Assembly: GCF_018294505.1 (NCBI RefSeq)
Contig: NC_057798.1
Location: 371,770,026-371,834,025, forward strand
Length of the DNA: 64,000 nucleotides
Direction: 5' to 3'
DNA from: Triticum aestivum
Taxonomy: Eukaryota > Streptophyta > Magnoliopsida > Poales > Poaceae
How positions within the stretch are numbered: position 1 is the first letter of the stretch; the number at the start of each line of letters is the position of its first letter. The notes beneath the pieces are model-generated. The model had not been told where the DNA came from, searched no databases, and saw nothing but the letters and a program-made list of their open reading frames with translations. Positions 22,463 through 32,599 of this stretch are shown in pieces. A program made the translations under genes and the position numbers.

Positions 22463-24194
22463 TGAAGGAAATATGCCCTAGAGGCAATAATAAAGTTATT
22501 ATTTATTTCCTTATTTCATGATAAATGTTTATTATTCATGCTAGAATTGTATTAACCGGAAACATAATACATGTGTGAATACATAGACAAACAGAGTGTC
22601 ACTAGTATGCCTCTACTAGACTAGCTCGTTAATCAAAGATGGTTATGTTTCCTAAACCATGAACAAAGAGTTGTTATTTGATTAACGAGGTCACATCATT
22701 AGTTGAATGATCTGATTGACATGACCCATTCCATTAGCTTAGCACCCGATCGTTTAGTATGTTGCTATTGCTTTCTTCATGACTTATACATGTTCCTATG
22801 ACTATGAGATTATGCAACTCCCGTTTGCCGGAGGAACACTTTGGGTGCTACCAAACGTCACAACGTAACTGGGTGATTATAAAGGAGCATTACAGGTGTC
22901 TCCAAAGGTAGATGTTGGGTTGGCGTATTTCGAGATTAGGATTTGTCACTCCGATTGTCGGAGAGGTATCTCTGGGCCCTCTCGGTAATGCACATCACAT
23001 AAGCCTTGCAAGCACTGCAACTAATATGTTAGTTGTGAGATGATGTATTACGGAACGAGTAAAGAGACTTGCCGGTAACGAGATTGAACTAGGTATTAGA
23101 TACCGACAATCGAATCTCGGGCAAGTAACATACCGATGACAAAGGGAACAACGTATGTTGTTATGCGGTCTGACCGATAAAGATCTTCGTAGAATATGTA
23201 GGAGCCAATATGGGCATCCAGGTCCCGCTATTGGTTATTGACCGGAGACATGTCTCGGTCATGTCTACATTGTTCTCGAACCCGTAGGGTCCGCACGCTT
23301 AAGGTTACGATGACAATTATATTATGAGTTTATGCATTTTGATGTACCGAAGGTTGTTCGGAGTCTCGGATATGTTCACGGACACGACGAGGAGTCTCGA
23401 AATGGTCGAGACATAAAGATTGATATATTGGAAGCCTATATTTGGATATCGGAAGTGTTCCGGGTGAAATCGGGATTTCACCAGAATACCGGGAGGGTTA
23501 CCGGAACCCCCCGGGGGCTATATGGGCCATAGTGGGCCTTAGTGGAAAAGAGAAGAGGCTGCCCTAGATGGGCTGCGCCCCCCCCCCCTTCCCCTAGTCC
23601 TATTAGGACTAGGAGAGGTGGCCGGCCCCCTCCTCCTCTTTTCCCCTCCGAGGAATCCTAGTTGGACTAGGATTGGAGGGGGAATCCTACTCCCAGAGGG
23701 AGTAGGACTCTCCTGCGCCTCTCCCCCTTGGCCGGCCAGCCTCCCCTCCTCTCCTCCTTTATGTACGGAGGCAGGGGACACCTCTAGACACACAAGTTGA
23801 TCCACGTGATCTGTTCCTTAGCCGTGTGCGGTGCCCCCTGCCACCATATTCCTCGATAATACTGTAGCGGAGTTTAGGTGAAGCCCTGCTGCTGTAGTTC
23901 ATCAAGATCGTCACCACGCCATCGTGCTGACAGAACTCTTCCCCGACACTTCGCTGGATCGGAGTCCGGGGATCGTCATCGAGCTGAACGTGTGCTCGAA
24001 CTCGGAGGTGCCGTAGTTTCGGTGCTTGATCGGTTGGATCGTGAGGACGTACGACTACTTCCTCTACGTCGTGTCATCGCTTCCGCAGTCGGTCTGTGTT
24101 GGGTACATAGACAATACTCTCCCCCTCGTTGCTATGCATCACATGATCTTGCGTGTGCGTAGGAATTTTTTTGAAATTACTACGTTCCCCAACA
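22463..24194 (+). repeat. 3' LTR of the Angela-type element
   Basis: 1732 bp, closely matching the 5' LTR. Differences include TATGTA for TATATA near 23760 and a longer C run near 23577. It ends CCCCAACA followed by the duplication CCCAG. Confidence 0.92.
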
Positions 24195-25168
24195 CCCAGA
24201 CCCCTGCATGCATAGGATTTAGACCGGCGTGCTGACTTCTCTGTTGTGCCTAGGTGGGGATGCGACGTGTTGATCTTCCGAGGCCGGGCATGACCCAGGA
24301 AAGTGTGTCCGGCCAAATGGGATCGAGCGTGTTGGGTTATGTGGTGCACCCCTACAGGGAAGTTTATCTATTCGAATAGCCGTGTCCCTCGGTAAAAGGA
24401 CGACCCGGAGTTGTACCTTGACCTTATGACAAGTAGAACCGGATACTTAATAAAACACACCCAGACAAGTTCCACAGACAACCCGGTGATCGCTTTTCCA
24501 CAGGGCGACGAGGGGAGGATCGCCAGGTAGGATTATGCTATGCGTTGCTACTTGGAGGACTTCAATCTACTCTCTTCTACATGTTGCAAGATGGAGGTGG
24601 CCAGAAGCGTAGTCTTCGACGGGATTAGCTATCCCCCTCTTATTCTGGCATTCTGCAGTTCAGTCCACCGATATGGCCCTTTACACATATACCCATGCAT
24701 ATGTAGTGTAGCTCCTTGCTTGCGAGTACTTTGGATGAGTACTCACGGTTGCTTTTCTCCCACTTTTCCCCCTTTCCCTTCTACCTGGTTCTCGCAACCA
24801 GATGTTCGAGCCCTGGAGCCAGACGCCACCGTCGACAACGATTCCTACTACACTGGAGGTGCCTACTACTACTTGCAGGCCGCTGATGACGACCAGGAGT
24901 AGTTTAGGAGTATCCCAGGCAGGAGGCCTGCGCCTCTTTCGATCTGTATCCCAGTTTGTGCTAGCCATCTTATGGCAACTTGTTTAACTTATGTCTGTAC
25001 TCAGATATTGTTGCTTCCGCTGACTCGTCTATGATCGAGCACTTGTATTCGAGCCCTCGAGGCCCCTGGCTTGTATTATGATGCTTGTATGACTTATTTT
25101 ATTTTTAGAGTTGTGTTGTGATATCTTCCCGTGAGTCCCTGATCTTGATCGTACACGTTTGCGTCACA
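24195..25168 (+). mobile_element. long LTR (probably solo), right part
   Basis: It resumes with CCCAGACCCCTGC after the copia insertion; CCCAG is the duplicated target. It ends GTTTGCGTCACA at 25168, which pairs with the GACGCC start at 12758. The frame at 24540-24902 is proline/tyrosine-rich chance sequence. A poly(A)-signal-like region near 25090 would fit the LTR's R/U5. Confidence 0.55.
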
Positions 25169-25245
25169 TGTGCGCTTATAGCGGTGAGTGCTTGCGTGTA
25201 TATATGAGCCCTTGCGTCTGTACCGTGTTAAACAAATACATGTCA
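25169..25245 (+). mobile_element. SINE 3' part, continuing from 12754
   Basis: TGTGCGCTTATAGCGGTGAG...GTCTGTACCGTGTTAAA completes the SINE after removal of 12755-25168. The tail is short and lacks a long poly(A). The insertion duplicated 5 bp imperfectly (TCTGC at 12750-12754, TGTGC at 25169-25173). Confidence 0.55.
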
Positions 25246-25255
25246 TGATTATACT

Positions 25256-25600
25256 GTCACTGGCTCACCCGTACAACTTCGTATTTTGTTGATGATGCAA
25301 TCAATTGACCAGTCAAACGGCACAACTAGTTTTGCACAATTAGGGCACATAACCGTGGGGCCCACCTGTCAGCCCGAATATGAAAGAAAGAAATGGTAGT
25401 TTGAGTATGTACTATGTTAATAAAATAGGAGTACATTTTAGGGTGATCATCCGGCACTGGCTCACCATACAACTCCGTAATTTGTTGATAACACGATCAA
25501 TTGACCAGTCAAACGGTCCACATTCAGCAGCGAACATTACCATAGGGCCCACCCGTTAGCGCGTATATGAAGGACAAAAATGGTAATAAACTAGTGGTCG
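25256..25600. repeat. two-copy direct repeat of about 197-bp period
   Basis: CACTGGCTCACC..TACAAC..CGTA..TTGTTGAT..C.ATCAATTGACCAGTCAAACGG occurs at about 25257 and 25454, each followed by GGGCCCACC and a TATGAA..AAATGGTA tail. No gene frame is conserved. It may be a tandem duplication of intergenic sequence or a MITE pair. Confidence 0.6.
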
Positions 25601-25930
25601 GTGGGTATTCGAAGTCGTGAGACCTCTGGTTGGCAGTCACCGGCGGTTGGGGGGCGTTCATTGGGCGGTGGGGTGGGGATCCCCGGAGAAAAAGCTCGGT
25701 GCGGGGGGGGGGGAGGGGGCTAGAGGGATGGCCAGTGCGGCGGCGAACCGGCGGTGGGGAGTGGTTTCGGGTAGGGCAGGCCGGCCGCGGGCGGCGGAGG
25801 CGGGCGGTTCGGCCGGTGGTGGATGGCGGCTCAGGGGGGTGGAGTTTGATGATAAACTGGAGGCCCTTGATTTCGTATCCAACGGCTAGAAAATCTAATG
25901 ACCAGAGATGAAAAAGTCAGTCGACTGACG
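25601..25930. other. GC-rich segment without a supported gene
   Basis: G-rich with GCGGGGGGGGGGAGG near 25700. Overlapping Gly/Arg or Pro/Ser frames on both strands are of compositional origin. Confidence 0.35.
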
Positions 25931-25939
25931 TGTAGCCTC

Positions 25940-26170
25940 ACCCTGCACGTACACATGCACACACGCAAGACACGCACGCATGTAGGCGTGCAACACTGAC
26001 ACGTACACATAACATACACACGCACGCATGCTGGCCTGCAACACTGACACGTACACATGCACTCACGAACACACACACGTACGCACCCATGCATGCAACA
26101 CTGAAACGCACCCTTGCACGCATGCAATGCTCGCACGCCTGCATGCACACAACACACGACACAAGACACA
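25940..26170. repeat. CA/CG-rich tandem repeat with 48-57-bp period
   Basis: GCAACACTGACACGTACACAT starts at about 25990 and 26038, and a degenerate copy at about 26095, within a run of ACACACGCACGCATGC. The repeat is alternating purine-pyrimidine rich. Confidence 0.7.
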
Positions 26171-26644
26171 CGCTCAACCTATACGTGCATGCACCCTTTG
26201 TTAAGGACATGGATTGTTACGAGTATTAATCAACTTATCTATGAATCACAACGTATCGAACAGGCTATCAACATAGTAGGCTTAACTACATGAAAAAGAT
26301 GACGTCACACTCAATGAACAATCATCGGTTTATGGAATGCCCGCTTCTGACCGCCCTGGCCCACCAAAGGTTCCTCTGCTGTGCGCTGCCTACGTTGGGT
26401 CACTAACATGCAGGCCAGGCACCCAAAGAGCCCACACGTCAGTGGAAGAATGGCGCGGTGTCCTAGGTCAGAGTCGAGGGCGCCACGCGCGGCACGCCTG
26501 GCTGAACACGCCTCTGTACCGCATTCAAACGCCTCCATGAAACCCGCCCATGTGGAAGCCGAGAAACCCACTCTGGACACACGTCCGTTCATGACTGGCC
26601 CGGCGTTAAACGCAACACCGGCCGAGCTCCTCCCGTCCGCCGTC

Positions 26645-27290
26645 TATTTAATCTCCTATTTAAACGAGGCCAAACGCCGGCCAAGAATCGCACTCCTCCG
26701 CCGTTCCCCTATCTCCTCCACCATTTTGTCCACTCTTACAATGGCTTACGAAGAGTAGTTATTCCGCATCCAAGCTGGCTGGGTAGCCCGCCGGATACAA
26801 GCTATGCAGCTCGCTGATCCACCTCCCTTCCCTCGCCCGACGGAGCTAGTTGCCTCCCCAAGCCGGCGTGCGGTTCAGCAACTCGCCGCTCCAGGCCAGC
26901 TCGACGAGGAGCAGCGCACGGGCGTCGTTGCTACCGTCCATGCCGCCGCCTCATACCGCGTCTCCCATTTCTGTGGCCGAGACTCCCATGCCGGCGGCCG
27001 CACCATGCAAGCAGCGACAGAAGCCGGGTGCGCGGAGAGCGACCAGTCGGTGGCCAGCGCCTCCGCGTCCGCTGCCTTCATCAAGGAGAAGTAGAACACG
27101 GGAGGCCGCCGCCGCTTGGGTCTCATGAAGGCCACCGCGGAGGCGGTGCCGGCGTACATAGCAGGTGTCTTGCCAGATCCTTTTGTTGCGAGGACCTTCT
27201 TCGACCCCGCATGGGCTCCACGGAAGAGGGGAATGTTAGGATGAACTCGAGCCGATGCCGGGCATGGAGAAGTAGTGGCCGGTGATGAAC
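26645..27290 (+). pseudogene. decayed gene of unknown family, with TATA-like leader
   Basis: Two TATTTAA boxes at 26645 and 26658 precede a pyrimidine-rich leader and ATG at 26741. After MAYEE the frame meets TAG (26756-26758), then is open for about 110 more codons (LFRIQAGWVARRI, then MQLADPPPFPRP) to 27092. Sequence after that, in another frame, still looks gene-like (AEAVPAYIAGVLPDPFVA). The pattern is a small, probably intronless gene with one nonsense codon and later shifts. I do not recognise the family. AT-rich DNA from 27500 to 27650 could be its 3' untranslated region. Confidence 0.35.
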
Positions 27291-27949
27291 TCGAACCGGT
27301 GCCGGCCACCATCATCTTCGGCACCAGCCAATGATATCAGTTGGGCTATGGGGAAGCGAGCCGTCCTTTGCGCTGAAGTATATACCTCCGGGGCTCCCGG
27401 CAGTCCGGTGATCGTGCTGCCGGACATGAGGAACACAAATAGATCGGCGGGCAACCATTTAGGCCAGGTATTATATACCTGTGCTGTCCAGAACTAGCAC
27501 CGCGTAGTTCATTTGAATGTAATGAAATCCGTCATGTTTGTGTGAAAATCCGGTATTTTATATGATTTCCGTTGTTGTTTATATGAAATATCAGTTTGTC
27601 TACGTGTTTGCGTGAATTTCGTCCGGTTGGTTGAGTTGCTCTCATAATGTGTGCGGCTACGGTTGGATGGCGTAATTTGCGGGTCGCCGGTCGGTCTGCG
27701 GGCGGCTCGGGCGGCGTTGTGGGACAAAAAAACACAGCTCGTGCGAGCTTGTCTCCAACGTGCGCGCTGGAGGATGCATGACAGCATGAGCACCCGAGAC
27801 ATTCCTCGTTCATTGGTGGCAAAGGCACCGGTGGACAAAAGGGTCGCCAATATTTTGGCTACCCCGGGCAAGATCCAAATAGCCCCTCCCAACAGATTCA
27901 AATCCCTCGTTCGCCGTGGAATTTTGCCATGTGTTGTTTTCATGGACTA

Positions 27950-30077
27950 GCAAGATGCTCGTGCATTGCACGGAACATCAAGATGCATTTTTTACAAACT
28001 CCCGCATGCATGCAAGGGATAATTAATGTCCTCCTTTGCTAGTACCACGAGGCAAACACCATTAATATTGCATCGATTAGTGTTAGTGGCCTTGTATATC
28101 TGCAAATTGTAATTTTGATAGCGGCCCCTTGTATATAAAAATGGAGGGAGAAATATGAGAGATAAGGTGAGGATGAGTGGGGAGTGGTGCGGTGGTGGTG
28201 ACTGGTGGTCGGACTTGGCGGAGGCATGGGGATGGACGGCGCATTATGTCTAGGTTTGTATCTCTCTCACACACACCCACGTAGGTGGGGGACGTGCACG
28301 AAGAGAAGAGGTGCACGCACGATGCACGTACTCCCGTCTCTTTCACAACCACACCCGCACGGGTACACGGTGGAGCTCATTTCTATACGAAAAAGGCAGC
28401 CCACGTGGTAATTTGGCATGTGTACTGGTTGTCCACTTGGTGGAGGGACGATCGTCTACCACGGATAAACAAACAAATTTCGACTTGACATGTTATGTTA
28501 AATTAAAGAAAGAGGCAAACCATGTGGGGCCCACCTTAGAGGCAAGGCTCTATACACTGGAGTACTTTTGATGTGTCTAGTCAACTCGCAGAACGAGGAG
28601 AAACTTGCTTAGTACGCCGTCTCCCCCGCCCACGGGTGCGGTGGCTCGCAGGTTGAGGTGAAGCTTACTAGTATTGTACGCCTTTACGCCCGCTCCCTCA
28701 CCCACGCACGCGGTGGCTCGCAGCACGAGGAGAAAAATTTACTACTCCCTCAGTTTACTCCTCGTCCCTAGTACTACGTACGTACTTTGGTTAGTACTCC
28801 CTCCATTTACTTATACAAGGCCACTATAAAAAATACATTTTGCATCTATACAAGGCCACAAATAGTAATCGAGCCTTTCTAGTTTATGGCTCAATTTGAA
28901 AATCTCTCCAACCAAGGTAGACGGTGAGTGGTCGAATTAATTTCGTAGTTTGCACAGTACGCTCGTTTTTCTCAAGAAGTTACGTTTACCGAGGCATTAA
29001 TTAGAATGAATGCATGACTGACCACTAAATTTCCTTGAACTTGTACATGCATTAGTTAGTTTCCTCTTGACACTGCTTGCGTCGGGTGATCTAACGCACC
29101 TCGAAATCCAACATGTAATGGTACTACTACTAGTATAGTAGAATTGAGACTTATCAAACGGAAAAACCAATGTTTTTTAGATGATCCCTATAAACCCTAG
29201 TGGGTATGTACTCCGTAAAAACAGATTTTTCCAAAACTAAGTCACTCCCTTTCATGAATTCTGTAGTATACTCCTCCGTCGATGCTCCCTTTCATGAATT
29301 TTGTACTTCCTGTTGCCGACATGTGGGACATATAGTAAACGGGTCGACGTGTCAAGCACCAAATAACAGTGCAGAACAGCAGGGGGACGCACCCCACTCG
29401 TACCGGCCCAGTAGTAGTAATGAGCAATGAGACGTCAAATCACAATGCCGCACCTTCCCAGACGGACGAAGCAACCATTATTTCACACTTCGGTTCGACA
29501 TCATCTCAAACCACGTACTAGTATTGCTTCTGCCTCAAGAGGGACACGCGCATCGCCTTGGTACATCATGACACGTGGGACCGCATGACAGACCATGCTC
29601 CCCCGCCGATCGCTCGGTAAAATCACTTCATTTTTACTATACTTCCTCCGGATCGGTTTACTACATGGCATGCACGTCGTTCTAGGTTGAGAATTTAACT
29701 GGCTATATATATATATGTGATGAACAGTATGCTAGCCTTTTAAAAAATGTATACTTTTGTACAGTAGTACTCCACTATCGATGGATTGCGCCATGGAGCA
29801 AAAATTGAAATTGAAAAAAAAGGTGGTACATATAGAGAGCGCTCGTCGCCAAATTATGCATATAGTACTATTAAAAAAGCTAGTACGTGCTTAATTGGGG
29901 TGCTAAATTCTATTAAAGAAATACCAGTACTAGTATGTACATATTGAATAGTTAAAGTAACGAGAAGAAACATAACATAGTTCTACTGGGGGTTCAGCAC
30001 AACACACCCCTCAAATTAAACTAAGCACACCTGAAATTAAACTATGCAACTAATCCGGTAGACACTGCATTAGAAGT
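27950..30077. other. intergenic stretch with MITE fragments
   Basis: No supported gene. A TA + CTCCCTCCATTTAC end at 28795-28812 looks like one end of a Stowaway-type MITE whose partner I could not find. 28255-28395 resembles 34590-34690 (GAGAAG.GGTGCACGCACG, then GGGTACACG..GGAGCTCATTT), a dispersed repeat pair. 29700-29730 has a TATATATATATA run. Confidence 0.4.
29318..29482. repeat. dispersed repeat, copy 1 (left of the exonuclease gene)
   Basis: CAGTAGTAGTAATGAGCAATGAGACGTCAAATCACAA.GCC.CACCTTCCC and GACGGACGAAGCAACCAT recur at 32460-32585 with close similarity and at 31800-31870 more weakly. Copies lie on both sides of the exonuclease gene. Confidence 0.55.
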
Positions 30078-30109
30078 TTAGAACCACCATGAGCAACGAC
30101 ACTGCCACC

Positions 30110-31033
30110 TTACTCGGAGTCCTCGTCCACATCCTCGACTTCGTCCTTGTCCCTCTTCCTCTTGGCCGATACTTCTTTGCTTGAACCGCCAACTTGGTTG
30201 TTGCTCTTCATCCAACCCTTGTAGATATTGAAACAAAGGTAGCCATCCACTGCAGCGTACTGGATGTCGTCTATATCTAGTACATTCCGCTGCCATGCAA
30301 GACAATGAAACATGTATGGAGGTTTCTCCAGTTTACCGTACGAAGGATAAACCATGGCTCCTACCAGGGTCAGCATTGAAGGCTGACAAGAGGGCACCAG
30401 CCAATTCTTCTGGAGGTCGAAGGGGTTGCCTACAACGAGGCCTATCCGACACAGGACTTCTTTGTCGTTCTTAAAGTCTACTGTAACGAATTTGACTGTT
30501 TTGTCCTCGAGGAAGTTCTTAAAATCCTGGCACTCAATGTCGGCATGGCATATGTGGTAGACCAAGCAAACGTTATGCACGCAAACCTGGATCACAGCGG
30601 GCTTCTTCCTCTCTTCGTCCTTTAGATCCTTCTCTCGTCCCACGACTGTGGTGTACTCAACATCTAGCCCAGCGACCCACTCATCATGTGAGTTTTCGAA
30701 CATGCGTCTGAAGTGAGAAAGGCATCCTTTCACCATCGCAGAAGTATGGGTGTAGATGACGTCGAACTCATCGCCGGTGATGGTTCTAACCTTGTACTCA
30801 CCGCTGATCGGGGAGATTTGGGATGCCAAGGATTTGGGAGGAGGGTTAGGATTAGTGGAACTTCCGTAATGTGAATGGACGGGACGACTAGGAGCGAACT
30901 GCCATAGTATTAAAGGACGTGCGGGGACGAGTAGGAGCGAACTGCCAGCGTGCGAACGGCAGGGTAGTGGCTTTCCATTCTCCCATGATACGGGCTTCTG
31001 AGAGCCCTTGGAGCTGAGATCGAACGGTTGCAT
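30110..31033 (-). CDS. DEDDy-type 3'-5' exonuclease domain protein (WRN-exonuclease/RNase D-like)
   Basis: Single-exon frame of 307 residues, ATG at 31031-31033. The exonuclease fold runs from about residue 85 to 275. Exo I is GLDVEYT (D124, E126), Exo II is DFKNDKEVL (D190), and Exo III is YAAVD (Y259, D263), so all four metal-binding acids and the tyrosine of the DEDDy class are present. Such enzymes remove nucleotides from 3' ends of DNA or RNA, and many plant members are uncharacterised. The C-terminus has a basic then acidic tail (AKRKRDKDEVEDVDEDSE), a likely nuclear signal. The first 75 residues look unstructured. A later start (M100) would cut into the fold. There is no stop or shift, so it may be functional. 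The start of the gene is mirrored in an inverted repeat. Confidence 0.85.
   Translation of the reverse strand: MQPFDLSSKGSQKPVSWENGKPLPCRSHAGSSLLLVPARPLILWQFAPSRPVHSHYGSSTNPNPPPKSLASQISPISGEYKVRTITGDEFDVIYTHTSAMVKGCLSHFRRMFENSHDEWVAGLDVEYTTVVGREKDLKDEERKKPAVIQVCVHNVCLVYHICHADIECQDFKNFLEDKTVKFVTVDFKNDKEVLCRIGLVVGNPFDLQKNWLVPSCQPSMLTLVGAMVYPSYGKLEKPPYMFHCLAWQRNVLDIDDIQYAAVDGYLCFNIYKGWMKSNNQVGGSSKEVSAKRKRDKDEVEDVDEDSE
30983..31033 (-). repeat. inverted repeat arm A (5' end of the exonuclease gene)
   Basis: The first 51 bp of the exonuclease coding sequence, from ATG to ATCATGG. It matches arm B at 31106-31156 on the opposite strand at 45 of 51 positions by eye. Confidence 0.8.
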
Positions 31034-31105
31034 GGCGTGATTCTAGACCTATGGGTGAATATCCTATCCTGGAGGGTTATTCTTAAAAATTTTCAGCAAC
31101 TTAGC

Positions 31106-31156
31106 ATGCGACCGTTTGATCTCAGATCCAAAGGCTCCCAGCAGCCCGTATCATGG
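31106..31156 (+). repeat. inverted repeat arm B (plus-strand copy of the exonuclease 5' end)
   Basis: Begins ATGCGACCGTTTGATCTCAG and ends CCCGTATCATGG. Translated, it starts MRPFDLRSKGSQQPVSW beside MQPFDLSSKGSQKPVSW in the gene. Spacer to arm A is 72 bp. After the arm, similarity to the gene stops, so the plus-strand frame to 31264 is a fragment and not a second gene. Confidence 0.8.
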
Positions 31157-31331
31157 TCGTGCCTACCACGACCGTCGCGTCGCTCGCGCGGTCGTGCCCT
31201 TGGAGATTTAACATGGTGCGTTAGGCTATCTGATGTTGGCATGTCATACATAGTCATCACTTAGTCACTCATACTACAACAAGGTTGGCTATAAGTGTAT
31301 TTTTTTACTCCTCTCTATCTCTTTCTTCATA

Positions 31332-31412
31332 CTCCCTCCGTCCCATAATATAAGAACGTTTTTTACACTAGTGTAGTGTCAAAAACGTTCTTATATAATG
31401 GGACACAGGGAG
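31332..31412. mobile_element. Stowaway-type MITE, 81 bp
   Basis: CTCCCTCCGTCCCATAATAT and its near-perfect inverted complement ending CACAGGGAG fold into one hairpin. TA lies at both borders (31330-31331 and 31413-31414). This matches the short Tc1/mariner-derived MITEs common in Triticeae (Athos-like by appearance). Confidence 0.9.
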
Positions 31413-31719
31413 TACTAGTATTTATTGCATTTGCCAAGGAGTGACCTCTTCCAATGAAATGGTGTTGCTAAGTTTGATTCATTTAATTAGCTATAGACTC
31501 AAAATTCTCTTTTCACCTAGGTACACGCGCTTAGCACCGTTTCTTCCTTCGGTCACCAAACTAGACTCTCTTCTTGATTAACTTGCCACATCAGACTTTA
31601 TGCCTATGTGGCAAGCTTAAGCACCTGTAGGAGCAAGTAAGTACAGTAGTGTGCTTTACATAGCATTTTTGCATATGTGGAGGAAATAGAGGCAAGGAAA
31701 AAGTGGAGAAGTGGGCTCT

Positions 31720-31900
31720 CATGCAAGAGCCAGCCTCTACTACTACATGGTGGAGCATTGGGAGAGGCACCTGTATGGAGGTGGTTAGGAATCAGGAGAC
31801 TCGCGCCGGTCGTAGCGCCGCAGTTAAAATGATAATGGCAAGTCAAATCACGGGGCCCCACCTGTCCAGCAGTAACTCGCTGTCAAATCACACAGCCCTA
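31720..31900. repeat. dispersed repeat, copy 2 (weak)
   Basis: GGTCGTAGCGCCGCAGTTAAAATGATAATG and CAAGTCAAATCACGGGGCCCCACCT correspond to parts of 32490-32560 and 29410-29450. No gene. Confidence 0.45.
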
Positions 31901-32013
31901 CATTTGCAATAGCCTACTCCCTCGTCTTCTCGCGGCTCTGTCGAACCGACTAGGCGGAACTGCCCCTCCTACCGCGCAGGAAAAGCCCCGCCCTCGACTT
32001 TTAAATACAACTA

Positions 32014-32253
32014 CTCCCTCCATCTAGGTGAGTAAGTCATCTTATGAAAACCAAATAATCCCAAAATACTAAGGCGCGGTGCATTGACTTCTACCTCGTT
32101 TCTTGTTTCTTCACATATCAACCAATAATAATCCAATGATATACTTTTTGTGACATAGTAACTCATATTTAGTTAGTCAAATGGATGGCCTAGAACTACG
32201 TGCATGCCCTATAAACCGAGACGCCTACAAATAAATAACCTAGACGGAGAGGG
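32014..32253. mobile_element. Stowaway-type MITE, 240 bp
   Basis: Ends CTCCCTCCATCTAGGT and ACCTAGACGGAGAGGG are inverted with few mismatches. TA flanks both sides (32012-32013, 32254-32255). The interior is AT-rich and non-coding. Confidence 0.85.
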
Positions 32254-32397
32254 TAGTTCAGCACGTATCTTTTTAGATCAATATAGTCGGGATTCACCAA
32301 GGAGCAAAACCAAGTGGTAGGCTACTCCTGTCGTGTTGGCGTAGCAACTCAAGTAGGGTCAGTCCGCACACGAAATGGCGACACACTTAATAGGACC

Positions 32398-32590
32398 CCT
32401 TTGGCAGACATGTGGCTCATCCACCGTCTTGTTCCATGTGCGATGCACCAAATTACAGTTCGGAGCAGCGGTTGGAATTGGAGGCACCGCGGTCGTAGCG
32501 CCACAGTAGTAGAAAATGAGCGATGAGGGGTCAAATCACAAAGCCCCACCTTTCCCGCATTAAGCTGGACGGACGAAGCAACCATCGGTT
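32398..32590. repeat. dispersed repeat, copy 3 (right of the exonuclease gene)
   Basis: GGTCGTAGCGCCACAGTAGT, AAATGAGCGATGAGGGGTCAAATCACAAAGCCCCACC and GACGGACGAAGCAACCATC correspond to the copy near 29400-29480. Stretches on either side are unrelated. Confidence 0.55.
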
Positions 32591-32599
32591 CACTCTAGC

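Larger units (their letters stand above)
15649..24194 (+). mobile_element. complete Angela/BARE1-type copia LTR retrotransposon
   Basis: 8546 bp with two LTRs (15649-17374 and 22463-24194), flanked by the perfect 5-bp duplication CCCAG (15644-15648 and 24195-24199). It has a primer site for initiator Met-tRNA, decayed gag, integrase before reverse transcriptase (copia order), RNase H and a polypurine tract. LTRs start TGAAGGAAATATGCCC and end CACCAACA or CCCCAACA. The LTRs differ at roughly 25-30 positions by eye, so insertion is fairly recent, yet every gene is broken. It inserted into the long LTR. Confidence 0.93.

Noticed and set aside
25831..26210. Cys/Val-rich minus-strand frames as a cysteine-rich peptide gene
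   Set aside because: They arise from the CA/CG tandem repeat (GTGTGC read as Val-Cys), are open in two phases and lack a signal peptide with a sensible context.
31028..31264. Plus-strand frame starting like the exonuclease as a second gene copy
   Set aside because: Only 51 bp match the gene; the rest is unrelated, so it is an inverted fragment.
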